The position numbers and the translations under genes are program-made. This document shows, piece by piece, positions 22,685 through 34,109 of a DNA stretch of 64,000 nt. The notes under the pieces were generated by a model. The model was not told where the DNA came from. It worked only from the letters and a program-made list of their open reading frames with translations, and did not search any database. The stretch is from Alitta virens (taxonomy: Eukaryota > Annelida > Polychaeta > Phyllodocida > Nereididae). The stretch is from contig OW028585.1 in the NCBI GenBank assembly GCA_932294295.1, positions 27,590,177-27,654,176 on the forward strand, read 5' to 3'. Within the stretch, counting starts at the first letter, position 1. Each line of letters begins with the position of its first letter.

Positions 22685-22815
22685 GAGGGAGTTGAGAAAG
22701 ACTCATGCTCGAACAGGTCTGCCAAAGCTGTAAAATCGTAATGGCTGCTCCTCAGGGAGTTGAGAGTGACTCATGCTTGAACAGGCCTGCCAAGATTCTA
22801 AAATTGTGATGTCGG
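22685..22815 (+). repeat. tandem duplication, 68-bp unit
   Basis: Two copies beginning GAGGGAGTTGAGAAAGACTC (22,685) and CAGGGAGTTGAGAGTGACTC (22,753), each continuing through a TGAACAGG-CTGCCAA segment. Related to the short duplication at 3,841-3,960 through AGGGAGTTGAGAAAGACT. Confidence 0.8.
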
Positions 22816-24020
22816 CAGTGCTCGATCTAAATAGAAATAGCGGACACAAAATCCAAAAACTTTTACATTTACATATCATTTTCACCTCCTCTGGATTACA
22901 TAAGCTCCAATTACAACAGAGAGCTGGGCAGCAATCAACTCAAATTCGAGAGTTAATGTCATAGGCAATCCGGTTGCACTTCCAATGATTGCGGAATAAG
23001 AACAGAAGTTAATCCACTTCATCTAGTGTCTGTCGGGAGACTTCCCAGCATGTTTCTGGTTACGCATTCAATTTTATCGGAATGAGACTAGAAGTTGATG
23101 CTTTGTGTGTTCATGGGGGTCAGGTATTATATGTTCTCCACCATACCGTATTAAAAAATGTTGCCACTGCACTTGTCAATGGAAACTTTACCAATATTAG
23201 ACTGCCATAGCTATAGTCATTACAATGTTGTGATCTTTGTCATATAAATAAATATAATACATTTAGGAAGATACATATTGCAAACATTTTATTGTTATCA
23301 TAATTATGATATTATCAATAGCCAAACAGTCATTATTGTGCAGGTGATTATGGAATATTGAGTAATCCAAAAACGATTGTACAGCAAATTACATATTTAC
23401 CCGATTTTCTGTTCTTGAAGGTAGTGACGTGACTTTCTTTTTCTAAATCATTCCATTTGCCTTTTACACACACATTACCATATTTGTATCATCCATTTTC
23501 CTTTCCTGTTCTGATTTGTGACATTGCTCAACTTGTTTTACATCATATTTGAGACTGAGGTTCCTGCAAGCATTATAACAAGTCTTGTTCTATTTGGTTC
23601 ACATAAACATGATAAAGTGCTTACTTTTATGAGTTGTCATATGGCAAAAATTACCAAGCTTAGGGACCTGAGTTGCAAGCCGGTCAACATTCTGAATGCC
23701 ATTGCAGTGGACTTAGAGATACGGTTCACTGAATCTAGGACTTGATTCACATGCTTCACATGTAATCATGTCTGCAAGCAGCCAGATCCTCCTGGCCAAG
23801 CAGCTGGAGGTTGAGTTATGACGCATAACTGCTTATCAAATACACACGTGCTACAATCGACAGACTGGTGTGCAAGCACCATATTACTTGCTCATCTATG
23901 ATGAGTCATAACCACCATAGTGTATATAATAAGAACATGAGGCGTAGCAGCCAATTTATACTCAAATACAAGGCAAAGTAATTATGCACCTTACGTGAAC
24001 CTACTGTAACCTACGAGATC
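22816..24020. other. gene-free stretch
   Basis: No gene or clear repeat. A 75-codon plus-strand frame (23,518-23,745) does not resemble a known family and lacks splice or start context that would support it. Confidence 0.4.
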
Positions 24021-24024
24021 CCTA

Positions 24025-24165
24025 GGTGTAGGCATTGCGCAGAGCGAGCCCTGTGTTGGCCGATACTGGGGTTCGAGGTATTCACCCACAGTGTCTCCAC
24101 CCTTGCTATGAAGAGGCCCAGGACTTTTAAGGGCAGCATTGTAACAAGAATTACGGTTATGTGGG
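24025..24165 (+). repeat. dispersed repeat family G, copy 2
   Basis: Contains GGCATTGCGCAGAGC, CCCTGTGTTGG, TCACCCACAGTGTC and GAGGCCCAGGACTTTTAAG in the same order as the copies at 600, 36,265 and (inverted) 46,990. Confidence 0.65.
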
Positions 24166-24284
24166 TCAAGAGAATCTACAGAGAGCCAGACAGCTCCTAC
24201 AATGTTTGTGTAGGGTGCCAATACTAATTAAGTTCATGTAAGATTGAAAAAAAAAGCTTCTATGCATTTGCTTGACCTCTGATA

Positions 24285-24960
24285 TTTAAGTTGCATTCCG
24301 AATCGATGACCTATTATTACTATTATGTTTATATGTACCTACATAGTACAAAATTATGGAAAAACTAAATCAAACAGTTTATGGAAGCATCAATATAAAG
24401 AAAATCAAAAAAAAATTAAAAATAATCTAGTTGTACATAAAAAATTTAGAAGTTGTAAAGCATCTTGTCTGTCCATAATTGAAAACATCTGTCCTTGTGA
24501 GACAAGAACTAAGTCTCTAATAGCTGTTCCTGTGACAGTATCTTCTTGTGTGTAGCAATTGGCTTCACAGTCTCGGTTCACTATAGGAGATAATTCCGCT
24601 ACATCCAAATTCACCAGATTAGCAGTGTTGAGACCACGTAAGTTACTAGCATAGTGAAGGTTACGAGTGAACACAGAGTTGCTATGGCTACGGAAACTGA
24701 CAATAGAAGAAAAGGGTGTTACATAACTTTGGTGCTCCTAATGCAGTTATTAAGTTTCTTTGCATCTATGTTCAGAGGTTTTATCAAGGAAAATATTATT
24801 GACAGTTCTTTCCCTATTCCACATACAGTACTCACTACTCAAGTTAGACAATTCATCTGTAGCTATCCGCTATCCGGTAGCTAGGGGAATATACTGAAGC
24901 AACAACAAGCTGAAGATACTCATACATGGAGACATCCAATAGTCAGCTCAAATGACTATC
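24285..24960 (+). repeat. direct repeat 3, copy 1
   Basis: The outer parts (24,285-24,315 and 24,685-24,960) match 58,610-58,935: TTGCATTCC with ATGACCTAT, then GGAAACTGACAATAGAAGAA, CTATGTTCAGAGGTTTTATC and CATACAGTACTCACTACTCA. The middle (about 24,316-24,684, about 370 bases) is absent from the other copy and looks like an insertion. No coding frame is kept. Confidence 0.8.
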
Positions 24961-25140
24961 AGCACAAGAAACTATCAACAACTACCTTATTGCAATGACT
25001 AGGGAGGGCAGCATTAGCGGCCCACCGGTATAGTCATATGGTTAGTGTGGAGAGTGAGTGTGTCGCTCTAACAATGGTTCATTTATGTGTAATATAGATG
25101 TATATATTTCAATTCGTAAATACAAATACTTTACTGTATA

Positions 25141-26832
25141 CAGTGCCTCAAAGAAGTGATGGGTCAGTCCAAGATTTTCTCTAATATCACTGGCCACATT
25201 TCATAGAATAACATTAGAACACTAATACTTATAAGATGACTTTATTGAACATAGTAGAACACAGTTTTAAAGCAAACGTGACAATTATGTAATCACTTGA
25301 TCTGCAACAGTGTGACAAACAACGGACAGATGATTTATCACTTCAAAAAAGTGTCGGGACACCCATGATTATCATATGCAAAATCAATGTCAGTCAATAT
25401 TTTGTGGCATAACCTTTATTTTCAATGACTGCTTCAAGACACCGTGGCATAGAGTGGATGATCTTCTGGAAAATGTTCGGTTTAATGTCTTTCCAAGTTT
25501 TTAAAACTAATTGTTTCAGTTCAGCCTTATTTTTTGTATTTTCTGAATGCATTTGCCTCTTCAGGAGACAGAAGATGTGCTCAATTGGGTTCAGATCGAA
25601 TGATTGACTTGGCCAGTTGAATACTATCCACTTTTTCATGGCAATGAACTCTTGGGTAGCCTTTGCAGTATGTTTCGGGTCGTTGTCAGACTGTACAATT
25701 AAGCCCCTGCCAGCAAGATTTTTCCGATTTGGCTCAATATACTTGCTCAATATCTTCCTGTAGGTGTTGCCATCCATTATGCTGGATCCATCTTCAGTTA
25801 TGTCATCAATGAAGACCAGGTCACCAGGTCCTTTGGCAGTATTACATGCCCAGGCCATCACACTACCTCCTCCTTGCTTCACAGATGCAGAGGTATACCT
25901 TGGATCATCAACTTTGTCCTTTGGTCTCCACATTGTGCAATTGCCATTGACTGAAACATGTTTATTTTAGTTTCATCTGTCCACAGGACCTTTTCCCAGT
26001 AAGATTTGGGTTTATAAACATGTGCCCTTGCGAATTCTAGCCTTGCTCTTCTGTTCTTGGCACTTATCAGGGGTTTGCAGCGTGCCCGACGTCCCATGAA
26101 CCCTGCATCATGTAACCTATTCCTTATGGTTTGGTCACTGATGGTTATTCCTGCATCCTTCAATGCTTGGTTGACCTCAGGGGCAGTTCGTTTGGGAGTT
26201 TTCTCCACCATCCGCCTTATGGCATGGTCATCAGTAGCTGAAGTTGCCCCTGGACGCACTGATTTAGGAAGGTTGGCTGTGCTGCCAGTTTGGTTAAACT
26301 TCTGTAGGACATTGTGCACAGTGGTTTTAGCAACTTTTAACAATTAAGAGATGTTGCTAATGCCATATTTTTTCATTTTCCAGACTTATTAGTATGTTTA
26401 AAAATGTTTAAACACAATTGTTTCCTTGGCATCCTCACAGAAATGATATAAAGTCTAATAATTTTAATATATTGAAACTAAAAAGCCGAAAAGAGTCTCT
26501 CCTCACTCAGTGTCCATTATGATGATTGCCTCGACCTAAAATGTATTGTTTAACTTCAAGCATAATAGCAGATTAGTGTCTAGCAATCAATAAAGGCTTA
26601 ATTCTTAAGGTGTCCAAAGACTTTTTTGAGTCCTATATGACATGGTTCAACGCTTTTTGTGTAACTGTGTGCTTAATCATGCATGGAAGGATAACACAGA
26701 CAACAAACATTCTCACAGCATTTAACAGGACACCTTGAAACAGTAAGTCTTAATTTTTGAAAGTCCATTTCTACAGAAAAAGTAAAAAAAAACAGCCATA
26801 CATGTCTGTCCCATCACTTTTTTGAGGCACTG
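25141..26832 (-). mobile_element. full-length Tc1-like DNA transposon (inactive)
   Basis: Ends are CAGTGCCTCAAAGAAGTGAT on the left and its inverse on the right (ATCACTTTTTTGAGGCACTG), each directly flanked by TA (25,139-25,140 and 26,833-26,834), the target duplicated by Tc1/mariner elements. A related motif is repeated inside each end (TTCAAAAAAGTGTCGGGACA at 25,342 and its inverted relative at 26,608-26,633). This suggests IR/DR-type long ends of about 220-230 bases with two transposase sites each. Length is about 1.69 kb, normal for the family, and the single gene is on the minus strand. Confidence 0.95.
25394..26432 (-). pseudogene. Tc1-like transposase, DD34E, broken
   Basis: The gene reads from an ATG at 26,432-26,430 (MPRKQLCLNIFKH...) to a stop at 25,394, about 345 codons and normal for Tc1 transposase. 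The N-terminal part keeps a helix-turn-helix DNA-binding domain (LLKVAKTTVHNVLQKFNQTG, then a second domain including TISDQTIRNRLHDAGF). The catalytic domain keeps all three acidic residues: D in WTDETKIN, D in QSDNDPKHT and E in FDLNPIEH, with 34 residues between the last two. It is dead: a frameshift near 26,380 in an A-run, an in-frame stop at 26,344-26,346, and a one-base frameshift near 25,948, just after the first catalytic D. The protein would bind its own ends and move the element by cut and paste. Confidence 0.95.
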
Positions 26833-26884
26833 TATATGACTAATGTGCATTTTATTTTGCAGCCAAAGTCATTTCGTCTTGATT

Positions 26885-27032
26885 TTGGTCAGGCAGCACC
26901 AATGGCCTTCCTCTGTATATAGATACAATTTGCAAATTGAGTTATTGCACACCGACCACTCCAAGTGAGATCTGGACATAGAGGTTCAATAGGACCTGAG
27001 TCCAGTTATGCTCTAATCTAATCTAATCTAAT
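26885..27032 (+). mobile_element. possible LINE 3' tail with (CTAAT)n
   Basis: TTGCAAATTGAGTTATTGCA, a CACTCCAAGTGAGATCTGG segment and a tail of four CTAAT units at 27,011-27,031. Short tandem tails are typical of non-LTR 3' ends, but no coding sequence remains, so this is tentative. Confidence 0.3.
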
Positions 27033-27173
27033 ATGTTGTGGTTATTACTTAAATCTATGCTCACAGTGACAATTTCACTAGAAAGCTACAGCATGATAAT
27101 TTTATTTGGCGTTAATCATTGACAAGTTGCAGGATGTTCAAACAGTGTATTAGCAAAATGTATCTAATATACT

Positions 27174-27298
27174 ACCCAGATAGCATTCCAAATCAGCCCA
27201 ACATTGTTTCTATGTTGGCCATCACTGCTACAACATTGGATCAACATCGCCGCATCGTGCCAATGTTGATACGATTTGGAATGTTATCTGGGTATTAT
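27174..27298. mobile_element. MITE with ACCCAGATAGCATTCCAAAT termini
   Basis: Terminal inverted repeats ACCCAGATAGCATTCCAAAT (27,175) and ATTTGGAATGTTATCTGGGT (ends 27,295) enclose about 80 bases of GTTGGCC/ACATTGG/AACATCG words. Complete-looking copy, with no open frame. Confidence 0.85.
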
Positions 27299-27901
27299 TA
27301 CATCTAAATATCGATTTCAGGGGTACTGTACTCAATTGTCAAACATGAAGTAACAGCAATGGTTCTATAATCCTCACAGCATTAAAACGCATTTCACTCG
27401 TCCAATATTAATTGCATAAGCCAACAGAAACTGGGCCAAAATGGTTCTGACGTAGCATGTCACATAGCATCTATGAAGTTCCTCAAAATGTAGTGTTTAC
27501 ATTGTAAACTAATCTTTGCAGTGCATCTTCATGCCACAAACTACAATTACAGAAGTGCAGTAATTGACTGAAATTCGAGAGTTAATGCCTTTTACAGTCT
27601 AGCTCCACTTCAAAAGATTGCAGTAATGCAGTATTGGAGTATAAAGTAACCTGATTGCATAGTGACTGTGGATAACCTCGACACATTTATTTTGCTCGCA
27701 TTTCCACTCATTTCCCAATGCAAACTGAAGTTATTCTTTGTCTGTATTTTTGTTACATAATTATGTAATGTACACCTGGTTCAATTTATTGCCAGCATGT
27801 GGTCCTTCAATTACTTTGGAAATGAAAAACGAGGTTTTAAATGGCATTTACTCTTGAATTAGAGCCTGTTGCTCTACTGCTCTGTTCTGTACGAATGGAT
27901 G

Positions 27902-28035
27902 AAATTGTATCCCAGACAGCATTCCAAATTCTCTCAATGTCAGCGTGATGTCGGCGATGTTAATAGGTTGTTGTAGCGACAGTGGCCTATTTGGAAACGA
28001 TGCTGGGCCGATGTGGAATGCTATTTGGATAATAA
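27902..28035. mobile_element. MITE of the CCAGATAGCA family, second copy
   Basis: Begins CCCAGACAGCATTCCAAAT and ends AATGCTATTTGGAT, with CGATGTTAATAGGTTGTTG and GATGCTGGGCCGATG inside. Termini carry two or three changes relative to the 27,174 copy, 730 bases away. Confidence 0.75.
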
Positions 28036-28440
28036 ATATGCTGACCAAATTGTAGTGGTACTTACTGACTTCCACCGGCACAGCATAATCTTCCTCTTAA
28101 CCAACACTCAACATTTCAAGCATCTTGAGAACATTAATAGAACACCTATTCCTGGAACACCAAAGAACACCAAGCCAACATGCAGTCAAGTGTTCTAAGT
28201 ATACATGACCCCAGGATGAGATGTTTTTGTTCGCTAAACTTGATGAAAACTTGTGCAGAGATGACTCCCTAAGAATGCAAGTCTAAACAATGACTATTTC
28301 CTTATCTTTGCAGTCAAAATATCAAGTTGTTGCAAAGTAAACTCCAATTTCTCACAATGTTTGTTTGACAAAGGCAAGGAATTATGCGTATGATGCAGGT
28401 AATTAGCACTGACAGGGAAATAAATAGGGAACTAGCTAAG
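28036..28440. other. gene-free stretch
   Basis: No gene recognised. Frames are short and overlap on both strands. Confidence 0.35.
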
Positions 28441-28453
28441 ACTAAAGGTAGAA

Positions 28454-28790
28454 ATAGATAGATAGATAGATAGATAGATGGATAGATGGATAGATGGATA
28501 GATGGATAGATGGATAGATGGATAGATAGATGGATGGATAGATAGATAAATAGATAGATAGATGGATAGATAGATAGATAGATAGATAGAAATGAAAAGT
28601 GCAGCCCTCTAAGGCAATTTCTTTCTGCTATCGAAGATTGATTGATGAGGTACGAGAGGGAGGAGGAGTCCACCCATGTTACTCATTTACCCCATGAACG
28701 TGATCTTTTACTTGCCTTAGCATAGACACTGAGTACGAGGGACCCCCAATTTAACTTCTCATCTGAACGACATCCAGCTTGAATGTTGCT
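28454..28790 (+). repeat. dispersed repeat family T with (GATA)n, copy 3
   Basis: GATA/GATG array at 28,454-28,590, followed by AGTGCAGCCCTCTAAGGC, ATTGATTGATGAGG, GAGTCCACCCATGTTAC, GATCTTTTACTTGCC and a CGACATCCAGCTTG end. A long Tyr-Leu-Ser-Ile frame on the minus strand is an artefact of the array. Confidence 0.8.
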
Positions 28791-29154
28791 CATAAAGAAA
28801 TAGCAGGGTTTTGTAGCAGAAAGGTAGCATATACAATTGATAAATTTCCAGCTGATAAGAAGCCTAAAATTCTGAGTAAAAATCATTGAGAATCACTATT
28901 TTTCATATATAATTTTACATAATATAGCATACTCCTAAATGTACAATAAGAATTTTACAGAGCTCTCCCATTTCCTATGTTTTCCCAATGGGTTTTCGGT
29001 GGCGTTTATACGCAATTTTTGAAAACACTGCTGGGTTTTTTTGTGGGCAGTATATATCAAACAACGTTCTGAGCATTTCCAACTCCATAAGTTGTCCATG
29101 TTTCTTTTTAGTTGCATTTTGCTACATACTTTTTTTCTCTCCTTTCTATTCATT

Positions 29155-30495
29155 GTATTAGAATTATCTTCTACTGTGTCTATTTTGACCTGTGTCTATT
29201 TTGATTTGCATCAGTGAAAAGTGCAGATTTAGTCAGTCTGACCTTTTGGCATTTCTGAGAAAAGTAATGCTTTGTAACACGAACTAGGTCTAAATAATCC
29301 ATAAATAGTAAACCAAGCTGGCGTGTTTGGAAAAGTCAGTGTCATTGACTAATGGAGTATTGTGTGAAAAATAGAATAAAAGAGCAAAGGCTACTGACAA
29401 TATTTTAACTTTTGACAGTTGGTTGTACTAAGAATGCCTTAAAAATATGATGTTATTTTGCTAGAAGCATTGCCCAATAAATAGAAGTGCAAGGGTCAAA
29501 ATCCTCACGTTAGAAAGTCTAGACCATATGGCTTATTGGTGACACTAGTTATTCGAGAGTGTTACAAGGCAAAAGAGCCCATAAAGTGTCATAGAAGTTG
29601 CTGTGTGCTACAGGCAGTAGTAATACAGCTTTTATGCAAAGACTATTTTGTAAAATGTGTCATAGGAAAAATTAATGGGTGCTGTGATGAATTTATTGCA
29701 ATCTTAACGCCAGAGACAGTTGCAGAAAATTAATATATAGGTAGGTAGGTAGATAAGATATTATGATAGATATGATATAGACAGGACAGATACGATAGAT
29801 ATGATAGTTATGATAGATGGTTTGGGAGGATTAGGGCTTTACGTCTTTTATTTCTGCACATGATGGGCTTATTAGGACAGGCAGGGACCATGGCAATGAG
29901 ACGAAGGATGAAACAGCCATCCAACGTAGGCTTGACTGGGAATCGAACCCAGGACCAAGTGGTTGGTAGATTAGATAGATATATCATTTTAAAATCCAAT
30001 AATAATGCTTTCAGTGCTTTCTAGACTAGATGTATTTGTAAAGGTTCTGATACTTTTTCAGGCACACTTGTCTTTGGAAACATCTAACAAAATTGCATGA
30101 CATCTAATCCAGGTGTTATCCATCAAGATAAGTTTTTTGCATATTATGTTTAGTATGTATGGAACACAATGATGTATAGGCATACACTGGTGTATTGGGA
30201 TATGCATGGTCAAACTTTCATCAACTTTCCAAAGTCATTTTACTTCTTATCTTTTTTCTATCCTTATTATTTGACTAACATTAACGTTATATGAATGACA
30301 CAAAAATTTTTTGTTTGCATCCAAAAATCGACTTTTTTTTACTTTTTGTGGCATTTAGTTAATTGATGCTTATTGGCAATGCATGGACACTTAACTCTCA
30401 GGAGATTTGAACTTATGACTTTTTAGAGTGTTTAGCTAATTATCTTTACCCTTAACAGGAAAGTTTCTGATAATACCCTAAGGTTATCTAACCAC
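29155..30495 (+). repeat. direct repeat 1, copy 1
   Basis: About 1.3 kb matching 59,350-60,680 in the same orientation, with indels. Checkpoints: GTGTCTATTTTGA units, CAGTCTGACCTTTTGGCATT, CTGAGAAAAG, AAGTCTAGACCATATGGC, GTGTCATAGGAAAAAT, an inverted SINE, a CATCTAATCCAGGTGTTATC-like segment, ATGATGTATAGG and a CTGATAATACCC-AAGGTT end. The last 130 bases also occur inverted at 39,005-39,150. It carries no recognisable gene. Confidence 0.9.
29822..29968 (-). mobile_element. tRNA-derived SINE (family S), 5'-truncated, in direct repeat 1
   Basis: Minus-strand reading: B-box region (GGTTCGATTCC), then GATGGCTGTTTCATCC, CATTGCCATGGTCCCTGCC, TAATAAGCCCATCATG and a GCAGAAATAAAAGACG end. The A-box half of the head is missing. 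The other direct-repeat copy has a SINE at the same place (60,052-60,195). Confidence 0.8.
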
Positions 30496-31350
30496 AAAAT
30501 AGAACACTATCATACTTCTCTGTGAAGGGGCCAGCCATCTAACTCCAGAGTGCCAGCCAAATGGTGGCCTCTACACCAGAGGATGCCCATTTATTGAGAA
30601 GCATCCATGTCCGTTTAAAGGTAATCACATTTGTTGTTTTTCAAATGACCAATAGAAATAACCTCCCTGGTGCATCAGTGAACCACTTTAGCTGGCAAAA
30701 ACTTTGAACTAGAAATTAAAGGCACATCCAGGGGAAAAAGCAGAGTAGGATAACCAATATTTATTGCTTACAAAATAAAGTCTTAGTGGATACTTCTACT
30801 GGAGAGAAATTACTTCCTGTCGAGGTTTTTTACAAATGAGGGTGCCCTAAAATCTTAAATTGGACACATTTGTCCTGTGTCTGGATTATGAAATATGTAT
30901 CATGGTTGGTATAATTTTGCATGTTTTTTCTTGACACGCTTGTGTCATGATTTTATCTTGGTGAAATTAGGTATAGTTTCTCCCATAGCTATTTATTATA
31001 CTGTGCAGATTAAAACAAATTATGAAATGTTATTTTAATTCCAGATTCTTTTATCTACAGATCTAGGTTCACAATAGTGTTAGGTACTGTAAATTGACAA
31101 TTATATGACAATTCAGTTTCAGTTTATTTTAATAAAGTGATCATGGGGTATTATTGCATACATTTTGCTGGAGAATTGGCGAGACATTAAATATGAAATA
31201 GATAAATCTATTTGCAAGCATATAAAATAGATTAGATTATGACCAGCAAACATAAGTGATGGAATCAAATTGATACATCATGTTGTGGTTCCATAATAGC
31301 GTCATGCCGACCTTGCATTGCTGATCATATTGGCGAGGTTGATTAATTTT
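30496..31350. other. gene-free stretch
   Basis: No gene or clear repeat seen. There are no open frames of note. Confidence 0.4.
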
Positions 31351-31652
31351 AAGGTGGTATGCCAGGTGCTTTAATAGCATAAGGTGGCCTCAATAGTAAG
31401 GTGGTCTCAACAGTGAGGTGGTCAATAATTGGATAAAGTAGATTATGGTAAGTTGGCCTGTTTCAGAGGTGGTATTACTAGTAGTCTGAATAATAAGCTG
31501 ATCTTAGTGGCAAGGTAGCCTTAACAGTGAGGGGCTCAGTAATGAGGTGCTCTTAATAGTAAGGTGGTCTGAATAGTAAGGTGGTCTGCATGAGCTGGCC
31601 TAATAGTGAAGTGGTCTTAATAGTGAAGTAGTCATAATAGTAAGGTTGTTTG
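31351..31652 (+). repeat. second minisatellite array, AAGGTGGTCTNAATAGT-type
   Basis: About 15 degenerate copies of the 17-base unit also found at 10,706-11,146, with more variation (AAGGTGGTCTGAATAGT, AAGGTAGCCTTAACAGT). It lies 500 bases outside the left edge of inverted repeat C. Confidence 0.9.
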
Positions 31653-31714
31653 GATGGTGTAATTGCTCCAAGATTTAAGATTTTTGAAATAGCGTCGTCA
31701 GTCAAAATGAAATA

Positions 31715-31716
31715 GC

Positions 31717-31761
<45 letters not shown>

Positions 31762-31975
31762 GATAGATAGATAGAGTGATTGATTGATTGATAAATTGAT
31801 AAATTGATTGATTGATAAATTGATTGAAAGAAAGAAAGAACAACGGTAACTTAAATAACAATATTTCACACACTGCATAATAGCAATAGGCCAGAATTGA
31901 AATTATTGTTCCATCACGGATAGATAGATAGATAGGTAGATAGATTGATAGATTGATAGATAGTTAGATTGATAA
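31715..31975 (+). repeat. paired (GATA)n microsatellites
   Basis: GATA array at 31,717-31,775 passing into (TTGA)n and (AAAG)n to about 31,840, then about 75 bases of unique DNA, then a second GATA array at 31,918-31,975. Confidence 0.9.
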
Positions 31976-33069
31976 TAAATTGGTTAATTGGCTGTGTGCA
32001 ATCAAAAAAGAAATTTTGATAAAAAGTGCATGTAAAATTTAAAATTTAATATTTATCAATGTTGAACAAACATTTTTGATTTCTACATAAATTTTGTCGT
32101 GTCTGTATATACAAATAATGTATGGGTTGTGTACTGAAATTGTTCTGATTCCTGTGGTCTTTGTATTCCATGCAATTATAGACCAATATGTCATTTAATG
32201 GCATCATCAAAATGCTGCGATAAAGTAATAAATTACCTCAGTCAATCCGAGAAAACAATAATCCTACCTCATATTTCTTATACATCTTTAGTCTGGCAGT
32301 GTTAATTGCATTAGGGGGCTTACATGCATACATCTCCTGGGTTGATTTAAGCTTGCATTAATCCAGGCAAATGAATACTTTTATAATGAAAATCAAGTAG
32401 AATTAGCTAGAGGCATAATGGAATTAAGGAGCTTAGGAAAGATTGGGAAGGGTAAACAATCACTGAACATGTTCATCATTTAGGCAGATTTTAACATGTG
32501 AATGAGGCAACTGATTTGGTGAGCTAATGCAGGGACTTATATTGAACGATGGAATGCCCAAATGTTAAATGAGGCAATGAAGAACACCATTAACATAATA
32601 CATTTACCATTAAATTATGTACTACATAGGAGTAGTCGTTAGATATTTTGCCTCATTTTCTTAAAATAGTCTGTTAACACTAAAATTTAAAAATAACCAG
32701 AAATATTTTAACCTCGATCAAATTCATTGAATTGTTAGAAAAGTTTAAACTTTTTCTTTACAGCAAAAACTGTGCTCACCTGGGTGTTTTAAACCTTTGC
32801 TATGCAGAAAAAATTTAAACTTCAAAAAATGGATTACCCACAGCAGTTAAGCTTAATCAAATGTCACAGAATTATTTAGTTTATTTGCCAATGAATTTTT
32901 TATAACCTTCAGGAGACTTATCATGGTAGTTTGCAAGACTTTAGACATGTTTACCTCAATGATAATGTATGGGTAACATATAATGTAAATACAGAGCAGA
33001 AGGATGCAATGATGGCTTTAGGTAGGAGGTATGTTTCCCTATTAAGCCTTTTTGTGATTCAGACAACAC

Positions 33070-33440
33070 GGCAGATTTTTGACTGCATTGTCTGGTGCTG
33101 CCAACAGAGTTGTGATGAAATAACGTCCCAGTGGTCTCCAACACACCTAAGGCCATGCAACATTGATAAGCTTCTTGGACTGATGTATTTTGCCTCTATT
33201 GGCAAAACAAGTTAACAAGTTATATCAGCAGGGAAGTACTGACAAAAGGTCTAACACAAACTTAGAGCTCATCGTGTGGCTGTTTATGACTTGGCTGAAT
33301 CGCAAGTACAAAATGAGAAGTACAATTGTAGCCTCAGAGAACAGCAAACAGGCAAAAAGGGTTTATCTTTGAGTTGAGAATATAGCAAATATTATAGCAC
33401 TACCTAGCAGAAAAGTGGTTATACTGGCAGACAATGGTCT
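33070..33440 (+). repeat. repeat unit X, copy in left arm of C
   Basis: Begins TGCATTGTCTGGTGCTGCC, continues CAGAGTTGTGATGAAATAA, CCCAGTGGTCTCCAACACA, GCAACATTGATAAGCTTCTT, CAGGGAAGTACTGACAAAAG and GCTCATCGTGTGGCTGTTTA. Other copies: 49,000-49,240 (inverted), 50,780-51,125 and 53,240-53,490 (both direct). One frame reads AHRVAVYDLAE at 33,267, compared with AHLLALYDLTK at 50,949. This may be a decayed exon or chance, and no intact frame spans the copies. Confidence 0.75.
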
Positions 33441-34109
33441 TTCTTTTTTTCCTCTGGGACATCATATTTGTTTTTATTATTTGTAGATTAAAGCCACAAG
33501 AGATTGTTGAATGTCTCTAGCCCACTCGGGTTGTTTATAAAACAAATTAATCAACAATTTAGAATAATCTCTCTGTTGGTTGCCTAATTTGGCAAATTTA
33601 ATAGCTTTTGGACAGTTGTTTCAAGGTTTACAAACAAAACCAAGTAATGATGTTAACACTATCAAATATTTAAAAAGGTAATGTACTTCAGTAAAGAAAT
33701 TTTTATCAGATGACAGCAAATCTGCCAAATTGGTAAAAATCGTTACTTTTTACTATAAGAATATTCAAGCTTATCATTCAGAAAGGCAGATTGAATATAT
33801 ATCACCATGATTTGCTAGATTCATACCAAGGTTACTTAATCATGGACAACTCCCACTCTTTCATCTTTATTAAACTATTTACATTTTCAAAAACTCAATA
33901 TAGTGTTTTGGTCTATTTTGTGAACAAAATGGGACTTTTCAATATGTTTTAACAAAAACGCTTTGACATTTTTGAAATTCTTTAGCCCTTTATGTACTTC
34001 ATTTATATTTCAAAGAGCGCTAAATCGATTTCTACAATCCAGACAGTGTCCTATTCACAGCTAAAGGTGCATGTTCTGTGTCAACTGATGAGGGTCAACA
34101 CGAAAGACC

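Noticed and set aside
26057..26347. Plus-strand 96-codon frame
   Set aside because: Antisense shadow of the Tc1 transposase, as are the frames at 25,425 and 25,764.
28314..28673. 119-codon Tyr-Leu-Ser-Ile-rich frame
   Set aside because: Product of the GATA microsatellite, like the 106-codon frame at 31,553-31,873.
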